The notes below the pieces were generated by a model. That model saw only the letters and a program-made list of their open reading frames with translations. It ran no database searches and was not told the origin of the DNA. A stretch of 5,358 nt of DNA from JAAZMI01 sp050942615 (GTDB lineage: Bacteria > Bacillota > Dethiobacteria > DTU022 > UBA8154), in assembly GCA_050942615.1 (NCBI GenBank), contig JBMNNQ010000083.1:1-5358 (forward strand), in the 5' to 3' direction. Each line of letters begins with the position of its first letter. Position 1 is the first letter of the stretch. This document shows positions 1-4,820 of the stretch, piece after piece. The position numbers and the translations under genes were made by a program.

Positions 1-422
1 GCAGCCATATCCGCCATGGAAACAACAACAATTTTTCCCTTTTCCCGAACTTTCTTAAGTTCCGTATAAATTTCCTGTGAGGCAGCTGCTGACCCCCCGG
101 GACTGTTGATCCGTACAACCAAGGCCTTAATGGGATCGTCCCCGGCACGGCGTATTTTTTCCAGCAGGCGGTCCCCGCCACCTTCACTGAAAAACAAGCC
201 CCCTTCCCCGGCGGCAATCGTGCCCTCTACAGTAATTAAACCAATTGTGTTTTCAGCAGCTGGAACGGAACGGCGTTTTCCTGAAGAGAGAGGGGATACT
301 ATTTCCCTGATTCCCAAAAAAACTGCAAGCAAGAGGACCACAAAAACTATGGCCATAAAAACATTTTTCTGGCGGATAAAAAGCCCCCCTTTAGGATTTT
401 TTACAAGCAAATGTTTTTTCAC
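1..422 (-). CDS. sppA: Signal peptide peptidase SppA, N-terminal part (cut by left window edge)
   Basis: This is the N-terminal 140 residues of a membrane-anchored serine protease of the SppA 36K / ClpP-crotonase-like family. Such enzymes degrade leftover signal peptides at the cytoplasmic membrane. After a basic N-terminus (KKH...) there is one membrane segment at about residues 21-38 (VFMAIVFVVLLLAVFLGI). It is followed by a linker and the family core: a strand near 61-70 (GLITVEGTIA), then LVVRINSPGGSAAASQEIY at about 101-119 and KIVVVSMADMAA at the end. In the family, MAA is followed by SGGYY with the nucleophilic serine, so the catalytic serine lies just past the edge and cannot be checked. 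Start: I chose GTG at 422, giving MKKHLLV, with only a weak upstream GGTGG. The frame is open up to a TAA near 520, and GTG at 437 or TTG at 452 are alternatives. Family identity is firm; the start is not. Confidence 0.87.
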   Translation of the reverse strand, partial: MKKHLLVKNPKGGLFIRQKNVFMAIVFVVLLLAVFLGIREIVSPLSSGKRRSVPAAENTIGLITVEGTIAAGEGGLFFSEGGGDRLLEKIRRAGDDPIKALVVRINSPGGSAAASQEIYTELKKVREKGKIVVVSMADMA

Positions 423-506
423 CAGAAAAAACGCCACCGGAGCAAAAAACAAGGTATTAACACTTAAGCACGCAATTGATGGTTGTAAAAGTGTTACTGG
501 AGCGGG

Positions 507-561
507 TGGGCTGCCCCTTTAATATTTCAACAACAGGCAATAAGACAAAAGGGACTGCCCA
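507..561 (-). repeat. Long inverted repeat upstream of sppA (14-bp stem, 27-nt loop)
   Basis: The arms are 507-520 and 548-561. In the minus-strand RNA the arms TGGGCAGTCCCTTT and AAAGGGGCAGCCCA pair at 13 of 14 positions, counting one G-U wobble, with a single A-A mismatch. On the plus strand the wobble becomes a C-A mismatch, so the structure fits a leftward RNA better. The 27-nt loop (521-547) shows no U-tract after the stem, so it is not an intrinsic terminator. It may be a structured leader element of sppA or the remains of a small terminal-inverted-repeat element; no flanking target duplication is visible. Confidence 0.5.
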
Positions 562-574
562 TCAATGAGAGTTT

Positions 575-593
575 AAAAACCGGCTTAAGGCCG
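575..593 (-). terminator. Weak terminator-like hairpin plus U5 in the sppA leader
   Basis: On the minus strand CGGC (593-590) pairs with GCCG (584-581) around a 5-nt loop (CTTAA), followed after one G by five T residues (579-575). The 4-bp stem is short for an intrinsic terminator. It is noted because it lies just downstream of two competing hairpins (615-644), an arrangement that could attenuate, but the evidence is thin. Confidence 0.2.
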
Positions 594-614
594 TGCAGAT
601 AACCGACAGGCAAG

Positions 615-644
615 GGTGCTGCGCACCTTCAGGGGTGTGGCACC
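615..644 (-). repeat. Tandem small hairpins with alternative pairings
   Basis: Read leftward, GGTG-cca-CACC (644-634) is followed by GGTGC-gca-GCACC (627-615). The second stem can grow to 7 bp with a one-base bulge (612-629). The first GGTGC (644-640) can also pair with the GCACC of the second hairpin (619-615), so the two folds compete. I recognise no known riboswitch class here. Confidence 0.35.
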
Positions 645-760
645 AGCAGAGGAATATACTTATTTTATATGTTTTGATATTAAATACTATTTCTACCTTT
701 ATAAATTCATTCCTGCTTACTGCTTAAAATTTGATCTTTGAAACAAAAATACCCCTTCTC

Positions 761-804
761 TAAATATTCCCCATCCGGGATGTCTTAAACAAGGGGGATA
801 TTTA
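761..804 (-). terminator. Candidate terminator/3' hairpin overlapping the pyrG stop
   Basis: The arms 761-772 and 793-804 are complementary over 12 bp, one pair being a G-U wobble in the minus-strand RNA, with a 20-nt loop. The 5' arm lies in the last codons of pyrG and the stop codon sits in the loop. The nearest T-run (TTTTTGTTT) comes about 10 nt after the stem, not directly behind it. It may therefore be a 3'-end stability structure and not an efficient intrinsic terminator. Confidence 0.35.
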
Positions 805-2410
805 ACAGGGAATGAATAAAATTCATAAAAAGCGGGTGGGGCCTGTGCGGGCGGGATTTAAATTCCGGATGAAACTGTGTGGCTACAAACCAGGGGTGAT
901 CTGCTAATTCCACTATTTCCACTACCTGTTCATCGCGGCTGCAACCGCTAAAGACCATGCCGGCGGATTCCAACTTTTTACGGAAGACAGGATTAAACCT
1001 GTAATTATGACGGTGTCTTTCCTTAATTTCCTCTTTCTGATAAGCCTGAAAAGCTTTACTGCCGGGAAGCAGCCTAAAATCATAACTGCCCAACCGCATC
1101 TTCCCTTCCCGCGGAAAAAGGCTCCCCCCTGTTTCCGCAAGCAGGGGTTCAATTACGGCAACAGGCGTTTGCAGATCAAATTCCCTTGAATGGGCTTTTC
1201 CCAGTCCACAGACATTTCTGGCGACCTCAATGATTGCACAGTGCATCCCCAGGCAAAGCCCTAAAAAAGGCACCTTTTTTTCCCGGGCAAAGCGTGCTGC
1301 TGCAATTTTACCTTCAATACCACGTTCCCCGAAGCCTCCGGGAACCACAATACCCTGCACGCCTTCAAAAAGACGTTCCTGTTCTTCTGTATCTGTCAAA
1401 GCCTCGATCTGTTCCGCCCCCACCCAGCGTATTTTCACCTGCACATCGTGGTAGGCTCCGGCATGACGCAGGGCTTCGATCACACTGGTATAGGCATCTT
1501 TATAAGCCGTATACTTTCCCACCAGGGCTACGGTCAAACTTTTATGCAACCCGTTAATCCTTTTGACCATTTCCTTCCACGCAGCAAGATCGGCCTCCTT
1601 GTAGGGCATGCCCAATTTTTCCAGCACAATCTCATCCAGACCTTCTTTTTTGAGGATAAGGGGCAGTTCATATATGTTGGGGTAGCTTCTGTTTTCAATT
1701 ACCTCCCGGGCATCGACATTACAAAACAAGGCGATCTTGTCCTTGATTTCCTTAGTAAGGGGGTATTCTGTGCGGCAGACAATCACGTCCGGTTGAATGC
1801 CGATACTGCGCAATTCCTTTACGCTATGCTGGGTAGGCTTGGTTTTCAATTCCTCGGAGGGTTCCAGGTAGGGAATGAGGGTAACATGGATATAACAAAC
1901 ATTTTTCTTGCCCAGGTCCGTCTTCATCTGGCGGATAGCTTCCAGAAAAGGCAGGCTTTCAATATCGCCGACCGTGCCCCCAATTTCGGAAATAACCACC
2001 TCTGCCCCCGTATCGGCAGCCAGGCACGTTATTCTTTCCTTGATCTCATTGGTAATATGGGGGATGACCTGTACCGTCCCCCCCTGGTATGCACCCTGGC
2101 GTTCTTTATTAATCACCGACCAGTAAATTTTACCGGTGGTGACATTATTATATTTTGTCAGGTTGGCATCGATGAAGCGCTCATAATGGCCCAAATCCAT
2201 ATCTGTTTCAGTCCCGTCATCGGTGACGAAAATTTCCCCGTGCTGGTAAGGGCTCATGGTCCCCGGATCCACGTTAATATAGGGATCCAATTTTTGGATG
2301 GTGACTTTAAAACCGCGGCTTTTTAATAAGCAGCCTAAAGAGGCTGCTGTAATACCTTTACCCAGCGAGGACACTACCCCCCCGGTAATAAAAACATATT
2401 TGGCAACCAT
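785..2410 (-). CDS. pyrG: CTP synthase
   Basis: CTP synthase makes CTP from UTP, ATP and glutamine, the last step of pyrimidine nucleotide synthesis in the cytosol. The 541-residue length is normal. The N-terminal amidoligase domain (about 1-270) carries the P-loop region GGVVSSLGKGITAASLG (10-26), the stretch from DPYINVDPGTMSPYQHGE (42-59) to the DMDLGHYERF region, and EIGGTVGDIESLPFLEAIR (142-160). The C-terminal class I glutamine amidotransferase domain (about 292-541) has GGFGERG (358-364), the nucleophile Cys386 in FLGLCLGMH, and His514/Glu516 in TQFHPEF. All catalytic residues are present. The start is ATG 2410, with AAGGAG 8 nt upstream; an in-frame TTG at 2452 lacks support. It follows speB by 49 bases with no promoter seen, so it is probably cotranscribed. 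The gap has no room for the attenuator leader known from Bacillus pyrG. Confidence 0.98.
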   Translation of the reverse strand: MVAKYVFITGGVVSSLGKGITAASLGCLLKSRGFKVTIQKLDPYINVDPGTMSPYQHGEIFVTDDGTETDMDLGHYERFIDANLTKYNNVTTGKIYWSVINKERQGAYQGGTVQVIPHITNEIKERITCLAADTGAEVVISEIGGTVGDIESLPFLEAIRQMKTDLGKKNVCYIHVTLIPYLEPSEELKTKPTQHSVKELRSIGIQPDVIVCRTEYPLTKEIKDKIALFCNVDAREVIENRSYPNIYELPLILKKEGLDEIVLEKLGMPYKEADLAAWKEMVKRINGLHKSLTVALVGKYTAYKDAYTSVIEALRHAGAYHDVQVKIRWVGAEQIEALTDTEEQERLFEGVQGIVVPGGFGERGIEGKIAAARFAREKKVPFLGLCLGMHCAIIEVARNVCGLGKAHSREFDLQTPVAVIEPLLAETGGSLFPREGKMRLGSYDFRLLPGSKAFQAYQKEEIKERHRHNYRFNPVFRKKLESAGMVFSGCSRDEQVVEIVELADHPWFVATQFHPEFKSRPHRPHPLFMNFIHSLLNIPLV

Positions 2411-2418
2411 TTTTTCGT

Positions 2419-2424
2419 CTCCTT
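2419..2424 (-). promoter_or_regulatory. Ribosome binding site deciding the pyrG start
   Basis: AAGGAG on the minus strand lies 8 nt before ATG 2410. It settles the start at MVAKYVFITGG and rules out the longer reading from TTG 2452, which would add 14 residues not found in the family. Confidence 0.85.
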
Positions 2425-2459
2425 TTTCCGTCCCAGGCGCATAAAAAAACAAAAACTTT

Positions 2460-3326
2460 TTAAAGCAGGGTCAGCAGCGCCTCACGCATAATTTTGGCCC
2501 CCAAGAGGGCTGTAATCTGAGCCTGATCATAGGGCGGGCAGATTTCAACCAGATCAAAAGCAATCACCCGTTCCTTAAAGTCTTCTAAAAAGGTGAAAAT
2601 TTTTAGCAGCTCACCCGGGGTTACCCCCCCGGGTTCCGGTGCGCTTACCCCCGGGGCAAAAGCCGGATCAACCACATCAATGTCCAGGGTAATATACAAA
2701 TACCGGCCCTTTAAAGAAGGCAGGATTTTTTCCAAAGGAGCTGCTACAGAAAAAAACGAAACGTTTCCCGCCTGCAGGGACGGCATTTCCTCCCGATCCG
2801 CTGAACGCACCCCAAATTGGTAAAGCGTTACCCCTGCCAACTGTTGCAAAAGGTAGGCTGCAGAAGCATGGGAATATGCCACACCCTGATAGGCAGGGCG
2901 CCTGTCGGCATGGGCGTCAATATAAATTACGGTAATTTCAGGGTAAAGCTGCAGACAGCCTTTTAAGGCCCCAAGGCTAAGCGTATGTTCCCCGCCGATA
3001 AGAAAAGGCTTTTGTCCCTGCCTGAGGAAAAAGGCCACGCTGTCAGCAACGGTTGAAAGCGATGCTGATGTGTTTCCGGGCGGCAACAAAAGATCCCCGG
3101 CATCAAAAAAAGGGAGATCCCTCAGATCCCTTTGACGGTAAATACTGTATTCCTCCAGGGCATGGGAGGCAAGGCGCACTGCTTGCGGAGCAAACCGGCT
3201 GCCCGGCCGGAATGAGCTTGTATCATCCAAAGGCACCCCCAAAATCACCCCGGCAGCACTTTCCCTGCGGCCTGCAGCCAGGAAGACACCCGCACTGGTA
3301 GTCGGGGGGCCTGCAGCATAATCCAA
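2460..3326 (-). CDS. speB: Agmatinase-family ureohydrolase (SpeB)
   Basis: This is an arginase/agmatinase-superfamily enzyme of 288 residues, which hydrolyses agmatine to putrescine and urea, or possibly N1-aminopropylagmatine to spermidine and urea. The six expected Mn ligands are present: His114 in GGEHTLS, Asp137/His139/Asp141 in IDAHADRR, and Asp215/Asp217 in LDIDVVDP. The N-terminal core GVPLDDTSSFRPGSRFAPQAVR (30-51) is typical. Two spots are unusual: DAHAD is followed by RR where LR is common, and the usual GTGTPE loop reads GVSAPEPGG (226-234). Both could bear on substrate choice. The start is TTG 3326; the frame closes upstream at a TGA near 3360 with no ATG, GTG or TTG between, and a purine-rich AGAAGGGG lies 11 nt upstream. 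ATG codons at 3334 and 3319 are out of frame. It sits 65 nt after speE and 49 nt before pyrG. Confidence 0.92.
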   Translation of the reverse strand: MDYAAGPPTTSAGVFLAAGRRESAAGVILGVPLDDTSSFRPGSRFAPQAVRLASHALEEYSIYRQRDLRDLPFFDAGDLLLPPGNTSASLSTVADSVAFFLRQGQKPFLIGGEHTLSLGALKGCLQLYPEITVIYIDAHADRRPAYQGVAYSHASAAYLLQQLAGVTLYQFGVRSADREEMPSLQAGNVSFFSVAAPLEKILPSLKGRYLYITLDIDVVDPAFAPGVSAPEPGGVTPGELLKIFTFLEDFKERVIAFDLVEICPPYDQAQITALLGAKIMREALLTLL

Positions 3327-3361
3327 GTTTTCATCCGCCCCTTCTGCATGAATATAAGATC

Positions 3362-3367
3362 ATTATA
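3362..3367 (-). promoter_or_regulatory. Possible internal -10 box before speB
   Basis: A perfect TATAAT on the minus strand lies in the 65-base speE-speB gap. There is no matching -35 box at 16-18 nt and no TGn extension, so an independent speB promoter is only a weak possibility. Confidence 0.15.
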
Positions 3368-3391
3368 AACCTAAATTGCAGGAAACACCAC

Positions 3392-4219
3392 TTAATCCGT
3401 CAATAGTTCCTGCACAAAACGGGGCAAGGAAAAAGCGCTGCGATGAATCTGGGACGTATAGTACCTGGTATCCCGCGGCAGAAGTTTTCCCTGGGGTTGC
3501 AGGGGATCAAAACACTTGGAACCAATGGTAAAGCTCCAAAGCCCGCCAGGGTAAGTCGGAACGGGCGCCAGATAAAGGCTGGTTTGCGGAAAGATACCTT
3601 TCAGCCGGCGAAAAACGGTCCGAATAAGCTCGGCGTTTAAAAAAGGTGATTCAGTTTGGGCCACAATAATGCCCTCCGGTTTCAGAGCCCTGTAAACCGC
3701 TTCATAAAAAGAGGAAGCAAAAAGGCCCACCGCGGGTCCGACAGGCTCAGTGGAATCCACTATGATAATATCATAAGCGGCCTGCAGAGAACGGATATAT
3801 TCTATACCATCCACAATCTTAATTTCCAGGCGGAAGTCTTCCAGCGCAGAGCTGATTTCCGGCAAAAACCGCTTGGCTGCCTCCACAACCTGCAGATCTA
3901 TCTCTGCCAAGGTTATCCTTTCCACTTGAGGGTATTTGCTTATTTCACGCACCACGCCACCGTCCCCCCCGCCGATCACCAAAACAGAACGGGGTTGGGG
4001 ATGGGTTCGCAAAGGGATATGGGCAATCATTTCATGGTAAATATATTCATCAGCCACTGTGGTCTGCACCATACCGTCGAGCACCAGCATCCGCCCGAAT
4101 TGAAAAGTATCCAGAACGGCAATTTCCTGGTAGTCCGATTGGGCCCGGTATAAAGTTTCTTTAATTTTACAGGAAAACCCCAAAGCGGGAGTCTGCTTTT
4201 CTGTATACCATAGTTCCAT
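3392..4219 (-). CDS. speE: Spermidine synthase-type aminopropyltransferase (SpeE)
   Basis: This cytosolic enzyme moves the aminopropyl group of decarboxylated SAM onto putrescine to give spermidine, or onto agmatine in some thermophile-type enzymes. The 275 residues match the family length. An N-terminal beta domain (about 1-60) includes GRMLVLDGMVQTT (42-54) and DEYIYHEM (57-64). The Rossmann-like domain has GGGDGG (83-88), the acidic pair AEID (105-108), DGIEY (137-141) and the catalytic-loop DSTEP (155-159, Asp155). The C-terminal TYPGGLWSF (222-230) is also conserved. DSTEP in place of DSTDP is also found in Bacillus SpeE. The start is ATG 4219, with GGAGG 10 nt upstream; the longer reading from 4315 only runs back into the decarboxylase gene. 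It lies 28 nt after the decarboxylase and 65 nt before speB. Motifs alone do not separate putrescine from agmatine use. Confidence 0.95.
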   Translation of the reverse strand: MELWYTEKQTPALGFSCKIKETLYRAQSDYQEIAVLDTFQFGRMLVLDGMVQTTVADEYIYHEMIAHIPLRTHPQPRSVLVIGGGDGGVVREISKYPQVERITLAEIDLQVVEAAKRFLPEISSALEDFRLEIKIVDGIEYIRSLQAAYDIIIVDSTEPVGPAVGLFASSFYEAVYRALKPEGIIVAQTESPFLNAELIRTVFRRLKGIFPQTSLYLAPVPTYPGGLWSFTIGSKCFDPLQPQGKLLPRDTRYYTSQIHRSAFSLPRFVQELLTD

Positions 4220-4229
4220 GGCGCTGTTT

Positions 4230-4234
4230 CCTCC
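4230..4234 (-). promoter_or_regulatory. Ribosome binding site deciding the speE start
   Basis: GGAGG on the minus strand lies 10 nt before ATG 4219, in the 28-base gap after the decarboxylase stop. It supports MELWYTEKQT as the true N-terminus. Confidence 0.75.
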
Positions 4235-4247
4235 ACCAGTCTGATTG

Positions 4248-4715
4248 TTATTCCCCTGCCCAAAGTGACACTGCAGCAAGGACTGCACCGGCTTTTTCCA
4301 CCATGTGCACGGCACTTTTCACCAGCATACCTTTCAATTCCAGGCCGCGGTTTGAAAACGCTTCTTCAAGCATCGCCTCTACCTTGGCCCGGGCTTTTTC
4401 TGCACTGCAATTGCCGGCATGTTCCATTATCACACCAAAACTGTCTGCAGAAAAACCAATACCCACCGCAGCGGCAATCAAATCCCCTTTTTTCTCACTG
4501 GAGGCAGCCCCATATGCTGTCGGAACAAAAGAACCGGGCGGAAATTCAATCCCGTTTGCTGCTTCCTTACACCCCGGGGGAAGGATACTGCTTAGCCTGA
4601 CTAAATTAACATTTCCAAGGCCGGCCTTTAAAAGTGCAGCATCAAACGCTGTCAAAGCATGATTTGCTTCCGCCGCCGCCGCCACAATAATAAACCTTTC
4701 CGGTTTTATGAGCAT
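4248..4715 (-). CDS. Pyruvoyl-dependent arginine decarboxylase (PvlArgDC)
   Basis: This enzyme converts arginine to agmatine and CO2 using a covalently bound pyruvoyl group made by self-cleavage of the proenzyme. The 155-residue proenzyme shows the family blocks in order: LTAFDAALLKAGLGNVNLVR (21-40), the processing site LSSILPPG (41-48), VPTAYG (64-69), and VIMEHAG (95-101) with the expected proton-donor Glu98. By analogy with the archaeal enzyme, cleavage should fall between Ser42 and Ser43. This gives a beta chain of about 42 residues and an alpha chain of about 113 residues with an N-terminal pyruvoyl group. The C-terminal VHMVEKAGAVLAAVSLW (136-152) is also typical. The start is ATG 4715, with GGGGTGG 7 nt upstream. 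It is the first gene after the promoter at 4758-4786 and lies 28 nt from speE, which supports a role in polyamine synthesis over acid resistance. Confidence 0.95.
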   Translation of the reverse strand: MLIKPERFIIVAAAAEANHALTAFDAALLKAGLGNVNLVRLSSILPPGCKEAANGIEFPPGSFVPTAYGAASSEKKGDLIAAAVGIGFSADSFGVIMEHAGNCSAEKARAKVEAMLEEAFSNRGLELKGMLVKSAVHMVEKAGAVLAAVSLWAGE

Positions 4716-4750
4716 TACCGGGCCACCCCTTTCCTGAACCTGAAGTACAC

Positions 4751-4766
4751 TGGTGCAATTATACCA
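4751..4766. promoter_or_regulatory. Candidate operator dyad over the operon -10 box
   Basis: TGGT and ACCA flank an 8-base centre containing AATT. The 16-base site matches its own reverse complement at 12 of 16 positions, and the four mismatched positions are transitions. It covers the -10 hexamer (4758-4763) and reaches roughly to the predicted transcription start, where a repressor would block polymerase. The regulator is unknown; it does not look like a clear ArgR box. Confidence 0.3.
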
Positions 4767-4786
4767 AAATGGGATCTAAAAATAAA
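4758..4786 (-). promoter_or_regulatory. Extended -10 sigma-A promoter of the polyamine/pyrG operon
   Basis: The minus strand shows TGG-TATAAT: a perfect -10 hexamer at 4758-4763 with a TGn extension at 4764-4766. A weak -35 TTTATT (3/6 match) lies at 4781-4786 with an ideal 17-bp spacer. The TGn extension would compensate for the poor -35. Transcription should begin near 4751, giving a leader of about 36 nt before the decarboxylase ATG. Within that leader CCTGAA is repeated in tandem at 4733-4744 (plus-strand reading). No riboswitch-sized leader is present. Confidence 0.7.
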
Positions 4787-4795
4787 CAGCCGGCG

Positions 4796-4820
4796 AAAAA
4801 AAACCGACTGAAATCAGTCA
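4796..4820 (-). terminator. Intrinsic terminator of the MBL-fold gene
   Basis: On the minus strand GACTG-attt-CAGTC (4819-4806) forms a 5-bp stem extended by one G-U pair (4820/4805), followed by one G and eight T residues (4803-4796). The stem starts inside the TGA stop of the hydrolase. The stem is short but the T-tract is strong. Its place just upstream of the next promoter fits a transcription boundary. Confidence 0.6.

Larger units (their letters stand above)
423..784. other. Gene-free spacer between pyrG and sppA with inverted repeats
   Basis: This 362-base stretch holds no credible gene on either strand. It falls into two parts: an AT-rich part (about 652-760), directly downstream of pyrG, and a more GC-rich part (about 500-650) with several inverted repeats that would form hairpins in a leftward transcript. 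I found no good sigma-A promoter for sppA. The best candidate is TATAAA at 698-703 with a 3/6 match (TAAGCA) at 721-726, which is too weak to call. A 7-base unit, TAAGCAG on the minus strand, is repeated in tandem at 713-726. The region is either the leader/promoter region of sppA or eroded sequence; I cannot tell which. Confidence 0.6.

Noticed and set aside
106..522. A 138-codon open frame on the plus strand at the left end
   Set aside because: It is antisense to the sppA N-terminus and its leader; its product is low-complexity and unlike any family I know.
652..726. Possible sppA promoter (TATAAA at 698-703, TATATT at 653-658)
   Set aside because: Neither has a -35 box better than 3/6 at a proper distance nor a TGn extension; AT-rich spacers give such matches easily.
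713..726. Tandem 7-base repeat TAAGCAG (minus strand), considered as a repeat array or binding-site pair
   Set aside because: Only two copies and no further repeats nearby; not enough to claim an array.
500..840. Shared 10-mer AGCGGGTGGG at 500-509 and 831-840, considered as a direct repeat or attachment site
   Set aside because: The match does not extend, one copy is in pyrG coding sequence, and there is no integrase or tRNA nearby.
1448..2326. A 292-codon open frame on the plus strand
   Set aside because: It lies wholly antisense to pyrG, whose full-length protein has every catalytic motif; the antisense product resembles no known family and has no clear ribosome site. It is a by-product of pyrG codon use.
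3247..3334. Short frame starting ATG 3334 that overlaps the speB start, suggesting a frameshifted SpeB N-terminus
   Set aside because: The TTG 3326 frame gives the expected agmatinase N-terminal core (GVFLAAG... then GVPLDDTSSFRPG) without any shift; the alternative frame stops after about 30 codons.
3656..4153. A 165-codon plus-strand open frame
   Set aside because: It is the shadow of speE on the opposite strand, and speE is well supported by conserved motifs and a ribosome site.
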